This document shows positions 1-14,009 of a stretch of 64,000 nucleotides of DNA, one piece after another. The notes under the pieces are model-generated. The model saw only the letters and a program-made list of their open reading frames with translations. It was not told the origin of the DNA and searched no databases. Every line of letters begins with the position of its first letter. Position 1 is the first letter of the stretch. The DNA is from Karalla daura (Eukaryota; Chordata; Actinopteri; Chaetodontiformes; Leiognathidae). The stretch is taken from contig CM055188.1 in the NCBI GenBank assembly GCA_029224185.1, forward strand, positions 19,814,497 through 19,878,496, written 5' to 3'. A program made the translations under genes and the position numbers.

Positions 1-1489
1 TTTTGTTCCTTTTGTTTGTTACTGATACAGGACGTAAAGTGGAACTGTCCGTGTGTTTAAGCTGCTGCTGCTGCTGCTAAAAAGGAAACAGACTTGTGTT
101 TGTCACATTATGAGACTTCCTGTGCTGAGGCAAAAGAGTAATTACTTAGTAAAAGGGCATCGCTGAATAAACGACATGAATTTCATAAATGATAATTTGA
201 TTTGGTCTTTAGTGAGAAATCTCTTTATCAGTTTACTTTTCAATATTGTGCCTCCTGCACATTAGGATAACTATAATTCATTTGTCAGTCCCACTACAGA
301 CCCCGATCTTTACTTTCTTCCAGTGAGTCTCCAAACAGACAAAATGATCATCTGAGCTAAAAGTGCATGCTTGTGCTAAATGGAGGCTTCTTTCTGGCAC
401 ATATGGCTCAGCCAAGCAGTGAGCATCGGGGACCATATGATGGTTTTATTAATAAAATATTTGTTCTACGCAATCAATTTAGAAACACTTCTCTGGCAAA
501 TGGCAACTCCTTCAGATGAAAGGGAAAAAAATGATTCAGACAGATGCCAAACTGCACTAAGCGTAACAGATGGAGCCTGGAAATAGAAAATGAAGTCTTG
601 GCCTGCATGTCAGAACAGAGAAAAAACCTTCAGACATTCACTAAACCCCCCCAAAAAATGACAAACTCTTTTCACACAACTTCTGAATATTCCATAAAAA
701 TACTGTTTGTATAAATACTTAAGATTGAGTCAGAATATAATAACATATTACAGAGCAAACAAAAAACTACTGTGACGACTGAAACTGAAAAAAGACACCA
801 CTTAATCATAGACAACTTCATCCTTGCCAGAAATGTTGATGTAAAGATGCAGAGGAGCCCTGCCTGAGAAGAGCACAGGTAGTCCTGGCCTCTTGTTTAA
901 TACGCTTTGTTTTCCCCACATGCTGACTGGACTTGGCCCTCATGCATGTTATATTGAAGTCTTGTAGCACTTAAAAATATCAACAGTTTTAGGAAGCTAA
1001 AATGATAAATCAAGTTAAATCTTTCCACCAGCCCCTTCTAAGTAGACAGGAAATCATCAAAGATCGTTGAAGACAGAGGACAGAAACAGATTTATTCTGC
1101 AGATCCATCCCGTGGTGGCAAGAGACAAGTAGCTCATTCCCAATCTATCGCTTCTAATATTTCATGTAGCAACTCATTTGCTTCTTGTCTGTCTGGCAAT
1201 GTCAGGAAAATAAGTCCAATTTTCATTTGTGGTTAATGAAGCAGATTTTCTAACATTAGTCTGCACTAAGCATCTTCATTTACAGTAATCATTCCTGAAT
1301 GTAGGGCACATTTCAGTACTGTGCAATGGCATGCTAGATGAGCTGTAACCACATAATATTTTGCAAAGCTAGAATATAATTGACACAGCAGCATCAGACT
1401 AGTGTTGAAAATGTGGACATTTTGTTTATTTTTATAGAAGGTCAGTCCTTCATACTCTATATGGGGTAATGCAAATATATCTAGAGGGC
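1..1489. other. No gene seen
   Basis: AT-rich non-coding sequence. The only structure noted is a short CTG run (six units) at 61-78. The frame at 380-586 has no recognisable content. Confidence 0.5.
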
Positions 1490-2870
1490 ATTCAAACCTT
1501 CAATTTTTCACCATTTGTTATATTAGCCTTATCTTAATATCATTAAAGCATTTTTTCCCTGACCAATCTACACTCAGCACACCATCATGCCAGTACAAGC
1601 AGAATTACATATATACATAGTATTCAGAACCTTTGCTGTGACACTCAGAGATGTAATTTCTGTTTCTTTCCATTTCTTTTGATCATCTTGCAGATGGTGC
1701 TACACCTTCACTGGAGTCCAGCGGTGTTGAGATTAATTGATTGGACATGGTTTAGAAAGGCACAAACCTGCCTATATACTGTACTGTAATGTACTGCCTT
1801 ACAACTCGCAGTGCATAGCAGAGCAAAATGAAGTAAGGAACTGCCTGAAGAGCTCAGAGATTGTGCAATTGTGGAAAGACAGAGAAATGGGCAAGGCTAC
1901 AAAAGATGTTCTGCTGCTTTTAATGTTCCTAAGAACACAGTGGCCTCCATGGAAGAATGGAGTGGAAGAAGTTTTAGACAACCAGAACTCCTCCAAGAGA
2001 GAAGAGCCTTGAAGAGAGAAGTTACTAAGAGCCCACCACAGGACAGTATCATCACTACAGACAATCTGGGCCATACAGCAGAGTAGCGTGAAGAGAGCCT
2101 CTCCTCAGTGTTGGACATAAAAAAGCCTGCATAGAGTTTGCAAAAAAAAAACATCAACTACAGGATTACCCAGACTGTGATAAATATAATTATCTGGTCT
2201 GATGAAACCTAGATTTAACTCTTTGGCCTCAATTCTTAGTCATATATGTGCAGGAATCCAGGCACTGCACAATATTATCTCAACAGCGAAGCACAGTGGT
2301 GGCAGCATCGTGCTGTGGGGGTGTTTTTCAGCTACAGACAAGGGGCAAATGGTCATAATTGAAGGAAAGGCAAACACAGCAAGCTACAGAAATATCCTGG
2401 ATGGAAACCTTTTTCAGAACGCTCACGACCTGGGTTGGAGGTTCAGCTTCCAAAACAACAATGAAGCAAAGCACCGAGCTAAAATAACACCAGAGTGTAT
2501 TAGGAGGGACTCAGTGAATTTCCTGGATGCAGCAGTCAGAGCCCTGACCTAAACCACATTGAACAGACCTGAACATGCCTGTCCACCGGAGCTGGAGAGG
2601 ATCTTCAAGCAAGAATTACCAAAAATACCAAAATCCAGGTGTGAAAAAAGTTTTCTCATCAGGTTCATGTCTGTGTCAGCTCAAAAAGGTAACTCAAACT
2701 AAGTACAGAGCAAAGGAAATCAAAACAAATCTTTAAGTTTTTCCTTTTTAATTAATTTGTCCAAAAGAAACTTTAATTCATTGTTTTTGCAGTTATTAGG
2801 GAATACCATGTGTAGATTTAGCAGTGAAAAACAATTGTTTGAATGATTTAAACCCAGCCTTAATCTCTCT
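1490..2870 (+). mobile_element. Degraded Tc1/mariner-type DNA transposon
   Basis: Nucleotide and broken-frame similarity to fish Tc1-like elements runs through about 1.4 kb. Transposase remnants on the plus strand include an N-terminal helix-turn-helix region (SSEIVQLWKDRE near 1851, then CSAAFNVPKNTVAS in another frame) and the catalytic-core region GGSIVLWGCFSATDKGQM (about 2300-2350), with a decayed NDPKHTA-like motif. Frames shift several times and stops interrupt, so it is a fossil. The terminal inverted repeats could not be fixed; limits are approximate. Confidence 0.8.
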
Positions 2871-3780
2871 CCATTGGTGTCAGTAGTTGATGTTGTGGAC
2901 CCAAATCCAACACAGACACCCAGAGTAAGAATTGGGAATGGTCCAATAAATCTTGGGGCCAGCCTCTGTCTGGCCATTAGATTGTAACTGAAATCCAGGT
3001 GACAGGCCGGCACTGACTTGCTAAAGCGGTCGACCACTGTCAAAATGGCAGGGCAGTTACAAAGTCCAGCAAGACGTGGGATCACGGATGGTAGGGAATG
3101 GGCAAAGGCTGAAGTAGGTCCAGCAGAGGCCCAACACTCCACGACTGGATGGCAGGCTAGCTTGGAGGAGTGGGCCAATTACAGGACTGGGAACAAGAGG
3201 TGCAAGAGTTGGGTCCGGGCTGACCCTGGCTGGCTGCTCACACTTCCTCCTCGAGTTCCCACATCACAGAGGTGGTGAGATAGGGTTTGTCAAGGATAGT
3301 CTGGTTCCCCTGAAAAAGCGCAGGGATGGAGCATCTGATCCGAACTGGAACATTGTGAGGGAACAGCTCCAGCGTCAGAGGCATCTACCCCCACCATGAA
3401 CTGGCATTCCAGATTGGGCATCTGGAGGAGTGGAGACAAGGTGGAGGTATCAGAGTATTAAAGGTCGCCTCAACTGCAGGAGACCACTGGAAGGGCAGCG
3501 TGGTGGAGATCAGAGAGGTGAGGGGAGCTGCCAAGGAGCGAAACCAAGAAAGTGCCAGCGTTGCTTGTGAAACTCTGGGACCAGGCAGAGAACTGATGAT
3601 ACTTTCCAGGAAGGAAATCATTGCCAAAATCAGAGTTCTCCGGGAGTTTTGTCAGGACAGATTGGATGTGATATATGTGATCCTCAAGGGAATGGGTAAA
3701 AATTAGAATATCATGTACTAATAATGCATATCCCTCAAAACATCATTGGTCAGCATGTGAAAAATAAGACGGGGGCAAAA
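2870..3780 (-). mobile_element. Decayed Ty3/gypsy-like retrotransposon pol fragment
   Basis: On the minus strand, in order: a reverse-transcriptase stretch (TNDVLR, then DILIFTHSLEDH, about 3770-3650), an RNase H-proximal part ([25 protein letters not shown], about 3540-3450), an integrase remnant (VDRFSK, about 3030), SNGQTE, and LAPRFIGPFPI (about 2990-2920). Frame changes and large deletions show it is not functional. It abuts the Tc1 copy; the boundary between them is approximate. Confidence 0.75.
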
Positions 3781-3829
3781 CTGTGACAATTGGCTCCTGA
3801 TCCAGTCCAGATCTGACTGGAGAGTGCTT

Positions 3830-3970
3830 TTACCAACAACCCATACAACACCCCAACTAAGGGCAGGGGGTGTTTGCTATGTCATTTCTTTGTACAAATT
3901 GTTGCTTCTGTAAAGGCCTTGAGATAAGGTCTGTTATGAGCTGGCACTTAAAATAAATAAAGTTGTAAAT
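3830..3970 (+). mobile_element. LINE-like 3' tail fragment
   Basis: Text near 3910-3966 (GTAAAGGCCTTGAGATAAGG followed by an AAATAAATAAAG-type tail) resembles the 3' end of common teleost non-LTR elements, which end in a 'CTTGAGA...ATAAATAAA' segment. Coding parts are absent. Confidence 0.5.
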
Positions 3971-5639
3971 CCATATATGGGATCACGCCACTGTATTTAT
4001 CTGAGCTTGTCATTCCCTATTATTGGCTCCCGCATGCATGCATGCAAGATGTTTGCTATCTGCGGTACTATATTTAAAATGTGCCTGTTTTTGGATTCAT
4101 GCAGGATATTCTGTTGTATCTTACTCTCATTTATTGCTTTATTAAAAATATTGTCAACACAAATTTGTGTGTCCAATAGGGTTTTGCTGTTAGCCTACAT
4201 AATTTGTTCTCTCTAAATAGAGTGTATTGTCTCGTGGGTTGATTTTTCATCCAACTACAGTGGCTGCTGCTGCACCTGCATCATCTGCAGCCGATCAATG
4301 AAGTTTTCACCAAAGCAACTGGAAACCCTGCATGTCCACATCAATTTACCACGCCTATGTCAGATTAGGTGTTGAGTGTGTGCCTTGGTGGAAATACACA
4401 ACTTTCTGCAGACAAGCCAGCAATGAAGCATTTGCACCATGTGGTTAATTCTTTTGAAATAAAGCTTGTGGTGGTCACACTTCAGGCAAAACAAAAACTG
4501 ACTTAATTGCTAAATTCAATCAAGATTAAATCAAGATTGGTTTCACATTGGAATCTGACTTGTGTGAAATCATATAAAATCATGTAAAAAGTATGATAAG
4601 AGTATGAAAGTGTGGTCAGTACTTTGCTTAAATATTGAGCAGTGCATCCTGAACAGTGTGTCACACTGTTAATAAAGAAAGGCCTGGATTGGGTGGAAGC
4701 AGAGAATACAGTGAATAACAAGCCAGAGTTCACATTCAACATCTACAGTGTGATACCTTTTGAAGGCAATCCTTCTCTCAACAGTTTTTCCTCCCTTGAA
4801 AAATGTATGTCTCCTAGCTCTTTGATTTTCTTTGCTTTCATTGCCAGCAGCATATTCCTGAGACCCCAGTGAAACTGAAATTCTTCTTTCTGCAAGAAGA
4901 AGCAGCTGCCAACTACTGCAGCACAGTGTCAAACATGTATGTACTTGAAATAATCTTAGTCCCAGCAGGCCTTACGCTGTGATATCAATTAATAAATTTT
5001 GTGAGAAATCTGTAGCAGCATCAGCGTGATTTTCTGGGAAGCTTAACTTCATGGAATCTCTGTTTGTGCCACAGTCGACATGTACCTACGCAACCGTAAC
5101 CCACAACCACTTGGGATGAAGAGTTGTGAGACTGAAGAGTTGTTTCTGACAGATTTCGTGGAGGAAAAACACACCCTTTTTGGATCTCCGTTATGGGATG
5201 GACAGTGACTGAACTGAGCAGATAGAACACAACTTCACTGCAGTTTCATACCAGAATGACGTTAGATTAATCCCCAGAGTACAACTCCACTTCATATTTG
5301 AATTACATTTGCCATTTGACTTTCTTCGCCGATCTATTATTTCTCCCTTTAACGTAATGTCAAAAAGAGCAAGAAAACCTGTAAATCAGCAAACTGCAGT
5401 TCTTGCATAATTTAAATTCAGTTTCGTTGCAGTCTTTAGAAAAACGCCATGATTGCATTCTAGGTTATAATGGCATAATGGTAAATAATGGCATCACATT
5501 ATAAATGAATGCATAAATCAATAACACCCAGTGTGACAGAAGAGTTGAAGTAGTACCCAGTGCCCAGTATTAATACAGAATGCAGGTTGATGTATAAGTG
5601 TAGTTGTTAGTTGTAGTTGTTACTATCTGTCTGTATCTC

Positions 5640-5640
<1 letters not shown>

Positions 5641-5672
<32 letters not shown>
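5641..5672 (+). repeat. CTAT microsatellite
   Basis: Eight uninterrupted CTAT units, followed by a degenerate TATATCTACC end. Confidence 0.95.
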
Positions 5673-6439
5673 ATATCTACCTGCTCTGCTATCGATCTAA
5701 CAGTGTGCTGAGGGAAAATACTTCTGCTGTAGATGTGGACTTTCACTGTATCGGCACTTGTGAGCTCACGTACATATCAAAAAGCATTATATTTCCTTTA
5801 AAAAACATTTTGTTGTTTCTCCTGTCTTCACATAGTTTCATTGTGCCTCTCCACACAGAGCAGCATGATAAAGAAGACAGAGAAAGAAAGGTGTGTACAA
5901 GTTAAAAGACTTGGGATGCAACCTGAGACACCTCTGTGACAGCTCCAAAATGAGTCAAGTTGGTGGGAACACACAAGCTTGTGAAGTCTATGTTCACAGG
6001 TAGTTTCATTTCCCCTTTGCAACAGTGTCATAAGCTTGAGGCAGAGAAGTGCATTGCATTACTGTTACACTTTGTTTTGTTTTCTTTTTTTTTTCATTTT
6101 TTGGCTTATGCAAGAAAGAGGCAGGCAGACAGACGAACACAAACTCCCAGTTCTCTGTAAGTAACATATCAGCCGCCAGATTTACAAATTGCTGGAGGCA
6201 TCTTGAATTAACAAGAGGAACAGGCTGGACTGCCAACTGTAGATGCCTGTTGCCTTGTCTAGTCTGAGTGAAACTATTGTTTTCTGACTTACACCTCGAT
6301 TTAATAGAGTTGTGACCATCAGATGCGATGCAGCAAGTTGGACATCTACAAAGAGCTCATTCAAAATTACAAACAAAAGTAATATCGAGAGCTGATGTAG
6401 AAATTAGAAGGTCTTTGCCACGTTTTGGGTCTAATACAT

Positions 6440-6728
6440 AGAATCTGGTCCACAACCAAGTCACGGCCATTTTTGTGTGGAGTTTGCATGTTTTCCGTGC
6501 ATAATAATTCAGTACAAAGCAACCTTTAAAGGGAGAGCACATGGAGTTAGTTCAAGGAAACAAGGTAACTATTGAGGGATTTGAACCTCTGGATTGCAAG
6601 GCCACGTCTTTAACCACTACACCACAGCAGATATGTGTCCAGGTACTCTGGTTTCCTCCCACAGTCCAAAAACATGCATTAAGGTCAATTGGAGATCTGT
6701 CTGGAATTAAACTACAGAGGGAATGAGA
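6440..6728. mobile_element. Old dispersed teleost repeat interrupted by a tRNA-derived SINE
   Basis: Outer pieces 6440-6500 (ending in GTGTGGAGTTTGCATG...) and 6636-6728 (CTCCCACAGTCCAAAAACAT...) are contiguous in the usual form of this repeat. Here about 135 bp intervenes. The insert on the minus strand has a box A (6624-6614, TGGTGTAGTGG) and a box B (6587-6577, GGTTCAAATCC), the internal pol III promoter of a tRNA. No intact tRNA cloverleaf ends were found, so it reads as a SINE or tRNA pseudogene rather than a working tRNA gene. Confidence 0.65.
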
Positions 6729-9700
6729 TAAAGGAATGAAAACTCAAGTGATGCTGGCCAACAGTTCTGTGTTGTCAATTGTATGTTTCTGAAGAGCCCA
6801 AGTCCACCTGACAACCGCCACTCTAAAAATAATTAAAAGATAGAAGGTGGATGGAGCTGAAGTGGCCTCATGATGTCTGGCTGTGGTTACCAGGCAACTA
6901 AAAAGCATTGCCCTTGATGATGCAAAAACTTAACATCACAACATGATTTCAGGATAGTGACAGAGACACCCAGCAGGAAAGCTAGCAAAACTGATTATGA
7001 CAGTAGGACTTGAGCTTGAAAATCAGGGAAATCTTACCCCAGCTCTGGCATATTCTAGCAGTCTTTACCTTACTCTTTACTTACTAAAACCTTTTATCTA
7101 ATAGTCTTTACATTTTGAGCAGCAAGTACAGTAGTTTTAGAGCCACATCTCCAATCACCATAAGTAATGACTGGTTGAATTATTCTCTTAAACTGCATTA
7201 TCTCATTTGCTGTTTTAGTGTTTCTTTTTTTTTGGCACTCCTCTGTATCAGTTAAAAATAAACCCTAGACCCTTCATATGTTAAAAAACATTTTTTTGGG
7301 GGGGGTTTATGTTTCAAGCTTAATAATGAGCATCATATTATCAGTTGACTCAAGTTGACCCATCCTGGAGATCTAAACTTTGATCACATGTCCCTGCTCA
7401 TTAAATTACCGTCTTCTGTTTACTGAGCACTACAATATGACATTATTATTTATTATGTGAAACCTTTGTAATCAGCTGCTAAGAAAGAAAAAAAAATCAG
7501 CACTGGATTTTTAAGAATCTTATTTTGCTATTTTGTCTTCTCAGGAAGAGAATAGAGATCATACTAATGACTAATGATCATTATCTTCTCAGTCATTCCA
7601 TCCATTTGGAGAACATGTTAAAGCACAAAGATCATTTTAGTTTGTTGTTTTCTCTCTAGAAAAGAGTACAACTGAATGTAAAACAATTGAGAATTCAGTC
7701 TTCTCAATAGGACAGATGAGCTGAGAAGTCACATCAGAGTTTGGGAGCATCTCTTGAAGCCCGTTCCTCCCTCTGCGGTGACAACTCCTGTAGGTGGTTC
7801 AGAAAAGCCAGAGATCGGCCAGTAGCTTCAAGCTGCTCCAATCTCTGTATATTCAGGTTTCTGCAGGACACAAATACACGCACAGTAGGGTCCTTTCTTG
7901 ATGTATGACATACTCGTGAGCTCTGTGATTTTGAAACCTGAACTCAACTGAAGTTACAGTCTGGGAATCTGATGGTGAAGAACAAAAAAGTCCTGCACTA
8001 TGTACCCAGGATAGAAGTACGCACAAAAACAAATCCTCTACAATCCCCAGTGGAGTCCCTGTGGGCAAATCTACTAAATAACTAACAACAGTTGTCCTTT
8101 TCTCTGTTCCGTTTGAATCTGGGGAAAAAAAGAGACGATTAGGAACAATGACGGTGGATCTTTGGTAGTGGCTGCTGTTTCCTAACGCTCTGGTCCTCAT
8201 TCTTGTTGTGATTGACAGGAGGATTTTCAGTGGGAGGTAAGAGGCGAGACTGTTGTGAAGCAAGGTGTCAGTGGAGGTTGGCAACGCCACCAACACAGCA
8301 CCTACAGGAAAATGCAGCTGGAGTGTCTGTCTGTCCGGCTGTGCAGTTAAATGGGTGATGTTCATCATGCATTAATGTGGAGCCATCTGGTGTCATCTGT
8401 AAACCTATCGCCGGTTGACAGTTGGCTTGATTCATATCCTTGGCAGCAGCAGGCCAAAAGCAGCGAAGTGAATTTTGTCTGAGACATGGCATACACAATG
8501 TATTTGCACCCTGTGCTTGCTTTATTGTGATTTATTATCTTTCCCACTTCCTGTCAAATAAAAAAATCAATGCCGGTTATCCAAGTGTCTGCTGGTAGCA
8601 TTGCACTGTGTGGCTCAACAATAATGTTTTCATCCTCATACTGTACCAGCATTGGGAAGCCATTACTCCTTGATTCCTGACGGCTTACAGCATCTGACAT
8701 TTGCTGCTCACGTGCGCAGTCTTTTCTCTTCCTATCAGACTTGTCACTGGAACTGGATACGTGTGGTCATGACAACACATCATCTACATTTGGCCAGCTA
8801 CGTGTAGCAGTAAACACACAGCACAGAGCAACCATCTCAGTAGCCACCTTGTTCCTACATCATATATTCAGACTGACATTGTGTTGGATAATCTATTGTT
8901 GAGAGGGGCAGATTATTTTGTTTTGTTTTTCCTGAACCATTTAGTGGTGGGCGATGAACCCATGCTACTGACGTTATTTTTGGTTGACACAGTGTCATGT
9001 TTTCGGGGTTTATTTTTGTCTCTCTCCTATTTATGTTAAAGCTTCACTCTCTATATGTTGTGCTTTGTTTTGATTCTTGCACTTTCCTTTTCCGTGCATC
9101 CTTTTATTGGTTTCACCTCTTTTTCCCTCTGTGTTTGCTAAAATTGTCTTAATATATTGTGTCTCACATCCTGGCCTCAACCCATAATTTCATCCGTCTG
9201 TTTATTTGCCATTTTTCTTATTGTTTATTTTGCCATATACCAGACTTCCCTGTTTGAACTGATCTTCTGTATGGACTTTGGATTCTCACCGCATCTCTCT
9301 GAACTCAAACTGGACAGACATCAATTTGACCCTTGACTGCCCAATGACAAAGGAGATAACAAATTTTACCAGTGTGCAACACATTTCAACTTCTAACATT
9401 TAATTTGGGTTCAAAGCGCATGAGACAAAATTCATCCATTCACACACACATTCACTGGCTTGCAAACTGTAATCATTCACACATTTATGGCAGAGTATGA
9501 GGTTTTTCTCCACAGACACTTACATAACTTTAATATCCAGCAGACAAGGTGATCACTGACTGTACGACTGCTCTATCTCCTGAACTGCAGTCGTCAAGCT
9601 GCTGTGGTGTTGAACTGTTTAGTATTTGCTCACATCTCAAATCTATGTAGGTATTTCAACTTGCATTGTTAATCCTGCCAGGATCAACTCTGGGTACAAC

Positions 9701-11330
9701 TAGATGTGAACCACCACAAAAAAACATTAGGCCACAAAGTATCAATTCCAGGAAAATTGCTGGATTTCCAGGATGTCATATAGCACACAGAAAATCAGAT
9801 TATAAAGTAAATAGTTAATACATTTCACATTCAGTTCTGCAACCAATACTATCAGTTTTTCAAAATCAATCTTTGTGGAGCTGCATGTTCTTCTCAAGGG
9901 CAGGGAACAGACGAGCACAATGATGTTGTCAAGGTAATTTTCTCTGCAGCGTCTCTCTGCAGCATGGCCTTGGGTTAGGAAGACACATCTTCAGAACAGA
10001 TTCTGTGTGACAAACCAGAAGTATAGTATATGGTTTAGACATCACGTGTAATCTACTACCGGCCATTTCAGTATCCAAATAAGTGATCCAAATTAACATG
10101 AATGAGATGTAATGATGTTTTTGGACCTGCTGTACACCTTTGACCAGGTTTAGACTGCCAAAGTATAATATATTTGTTTTTCATTTCGATCCTTTTGGGA
10201 AAAAAAAGGAGTTACCATAGTGGCTGCACGCGAGTGTCACTCAGCAGTAAAGATCCATGATGCTTTTGTGATGTGCAGTATACTTCTAATCAAAACCTTC
10301 TCCAGTAAGGACACATTCAGGTGGCTGACAGAATTGCATGAATTAGCGATTCTACACAAAGAGTGACTAAACACAAAATTGACATAAAAATGTTTATATT
10401 TTTCAAATGAGGAACCTAATGTCTGGACTTCTGAATGTCACACAAGGCGTTCATGGACAATCATGTCCAGCCAAGCTCTTCCCTTATCTGAACCATGCTG
10501 GTGAGAATTAATTTTAATCTTCAAAATCTAAAGAGCACACTTCATTGTGCAATCATGACTGCTCCAGACACTTGTGGACAGCTCTATTAATTAAGAAGCA
10601 GGACAAAACATAGAGTCCTGACTCTATTAACAAGAAGCCACAGCTATTTTTTACTATACGCTGAATGAGTATAATTCAGCTGGCAGGGGTTTGTTTTGCT
10701 GTCCTCCCCCACTGTCTTTGGTATGTTGTAATTATCATGCAAATTGCCGTTGCAGGGATTGAAGAGCTTCAGGTTTTCATTAGTTTTGGAGATGAGTACT
10801 AATTTTTTTAAAGGTTGGGAGCCTCGTACATCTAATCTCGGTGCAGAGATAGATCACACATGCATGTTTCACACAGACGTGGGCACACACTGCTCGACAG
10901 AGGAGAACAGCAGTGTAAATAAGGTCCTTTAGGGAAGCTTTGATGACATAGCTGGCTGTTGTTGTGAGGTCAGAGGTCAGAAAAGCTTCATTGTAAAAAA
11001 AAAAAAAGATTTCACTGTGATGCAGGGATTTAACAGTATCAGTAATATCGAGATATCGCAATAACAGTGCCTCAGTATTACTGTGGATATGTAATGATAT
11101 GAAAAGATGGGGCTCTAGGCAAAAACTGGAGCTTTAAAACTAAAAAGATCATGGTCCTTTGTGCTCCTGCCTGAAACAATGACAGACGGGAGTGTAGAGA
11201 GAGTATGACAACATAGGGACAGACGAGGAAATTAAGGATGGTCCTGCAACGACAAAGGTGAGAAGGTAATGGAGAAACACTGCCAGGCTGTCCTGACATA
11301 CATATATATCATCTGGGCCATTAAGTATGC

Positions 11331-11434
11331 CCCCCCCCCCACTTTCTTTACGGCTCAGGGTGTACATATATAGATCTATATATATATATAAAGTCCAGGA
11401 ATGCTCCTCATTATATATATATATATATATATAC
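11331..11434 (+). repeat. Poly-C run and two TA microsatellites
   Basis: A C run near 11331-11340, TA repeats at about 11376-11391 and 11411-11434. Open frames read across them (IYIYIY) are artefacts of the repeat. Confidence 0.9.
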
Positions 11435-14009
11435 ATTCCCCCCTTGTCACCGGAAAGATAAAGCTTGTTTGCTCCTTATTAGATATTAGATAAGAGTTTT
11501 TCCCTTCTGTTTGCCCTCTTTTTTTTAATACTTGAGTAATAGAATAAGTAATATACTTTGGAGCTTTCTACATTGTCGTTGACAAAATATTGTGAGCCTT
11601 TGTTATTCTTACACTCCAACTGTTAGGCCATTAGTGGCCCATAATTGTCATTTTGGTCCACCCTGATATCGAAGACTTTAACGACACAGATGTATGAAAA
11701 TCGTACATGTACCGCTGACTTTATCGTGTTGTCTGTCTCCATCCATCACCTGTTTCCATGACATCCTCTCCCATCCCTGGCTCCTGCTGTAGTGGCTGGC
11801 ACCTATGCATGAAAGACATTCTTTTTAATTACAATCTGTATTGTGACTATCTTCTCTCCCAGTGGACTCCTTGGAAAACTGTCAGAAGCAGCTCCAGGCA
11901 AAATCATTCAAAACCAGCCTTAATATGTCTAAGTGCCTGTTGATTTATACGGTGCTATTGACTGCGTGCGTATTTCACTTTCCAAGTTTTCCTACAGTCA
12001 TCTGTGGGTAATGCATAAAATTAGATTTCATTACTCTGGATATGGAATTAGTGATGACTCTGACATTGGCTCAGATGGAATAACATTCACAAATGTCTTG
12101 TGAATATCTGCGTACAACTATGCCGGGTGATTACAAGATGTAATTATCAGACATAAAAAGGCAATAGAGACACAATTTCTCCTGAGAAGTTCTTGGTGCA
12201 GCTGTCACATTACAGCCAGAGCTATTACTGTGTTCAGGAAACCAATATTGCAGTTTGTATGTGAACATTATCCTCTGAAAGATGGGACCATCATTAGGGA
12301 GTAGTGTTTGCACCCTGGGGTGCTACTAGTTGGTTGTGTGAATGGCCTTATCTCCTTTGGCCGATGTACAATGTGCAAGATAATTATGAGTGACTCACAA
12401 GATGGCCCCCAATACAGAGAGATATTGGGGTTTGATAGTTGGAAAAATCACATCATTCACACACACATTCAAACATGATCAAATCATTACCCTGTAGAGA
12501 TTCATTGTTCTGCTTAGTGCCAAAGTTATTACGAATCAATTTTAGAAATGTCTAAAAATCATAAGGCCATCGCACACTGCATCCTGTTTTTTTTGCATCT
12601 GTCATTTGACAAAATCAGTACGCACAGAGACCTTGCACACTGGGCCCAATGCATTTTCTTATGATACAAATCTATTTTCTGTTCCGAAATTTCTGAACGG
12701 GGGAAATGGACTCGTGTTGTGATGTTTGTGAAACTTCCAAACTGAGGCTGGAGTTTCCAGCCTCTGAGCAGCTTGAGACAAGCTCCGAGTTGATGTGCTC
12801 CGCTGCCTTGGTCCGCGGTCCAAAGTCTCTCTGTAACATGTGCTTCTCACCGGCTGCTGCTCTGTTGTCCCCTTAATGGATGTGTTATAATACCTCCATG
12901 ATCTCCCCCTGCAGCTGCTGCCACTGCCGCTGACTGCCACGGCCCCCTCACGCTGCGCTATACTGTCTCCACTCCACCGCTGAGTGATCAGAGAGGCTTT
13001 TTTCGCATTGCAAACACAAAAAAGTCGAGCGTGTTCCAATGTTTTTCTTTTTTATTCATTTTTTTGACAAAGAAAGTTTTGGAGGCAGTGTACAAGCGCG
13101 ATGGAGGGTTTTCTCTCCATGTCATCAGCGCGTCACCAACTGCCATGTCACTATGCTTGAGGTACTCAGAGGTGATCTCGATGAATGGGAAACTGTGCTG
13201 GTTAAATGTGAATACTGCGCAAGGGAATGTCAGAATATGTAAAAAGGGAAGACTGTCCGGGTCGTTTTGGATCTAAGAGTGATCTAATAACGCAATGCAT
13301 ATGAATCTGCACCACTAGATCTATAATAAACCTTAATTTCTCCAAATATCGTGCCCTTTCCTGCAGACCAGGTCCCTCCCTGTATGTCTTTATACTGCAT
13401 CTATACTGCATTTTTATGAGCTTCTGTGTTGCTTCAGTTATTCCTCCATTGCAACATTCACATTTATCCAGTTTGCCCATTAATCTAGATCAGTGTTTAC
13501 CTCTGAGAACTTCCAACACTCCGACTTCCTGGTTGATGATGAGCTGATCACGTGATCAGTGAAAACCCTCTCTTGACACAGCATCTGTTCAATTTATTTT
13601 TTTGTTTGTGCAGCAATTTCGGACCAAGAACAATGGAAGCAGTGTGTAATGTCCTTTATACCAAGCCCCAACCCTCTGTGATGTCACACATTGGTTTGTG
13701 AAGGGTCGATTCTGACCAGAGACGTTCTATATTGTAGAGTCGGAGCACTCAGATCATTTTGAATGGGGAGATCTGTAATGACAAGGATGGCTCTTATCTC
13801 ACCCCTTTTCATGAACAGTCAATCACCTGCATTGTCATAGCTGGACCAGGGAAATTATAATCCAATCATATTGGTTCTCCAGTGCAGGTAGGAAGAGATT
13901 CATAGATTGGTAGATTGTGAGCATGTGTAGTTGAGTACGTCCTGTGGAAAAAGAAAACAAAAAGTCAATTTTGTTTTGTTCTGGTTTGTGTCCAATTTCA
14001 TTCATGTAT

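Larger units (their letters stand above)
3971..13999. other. Gene-poor region
   Basis: Apart from the repeats listed separately, nothing coding could be supported. The longest frame (8368-7853, minus, 171 aa) is not similar to a known family, has no visible splice context, and is low in conserved motifs. 12659-13039 is somewhat GC-richer but likewise unrecognised. Confidence 0.5.

Noticed and set aside
6505..6634. A functional tRNA gene
   Set aside because: Box A and B are present but the acceptor stem and a proper cloverleaf could not be formed; a SINE or pseudogene is more likely.
7853..8368. 171-aa open frame on the minus strand in the gene-poor left part
   Set aside because: No recognisable domain, no transmembrane or signal pattern of a known family, and no flanking exons; a frame this long can occur by chance in 24 kb.
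12659..13039. 126-aa open frame (minus) in a slightly GC-rich stretch
   Set aside because: Composition is Ser/Arg/Thr-rich without conserved motifs; splice context not convincing. Could be an untranslated exon but nothing shows it.
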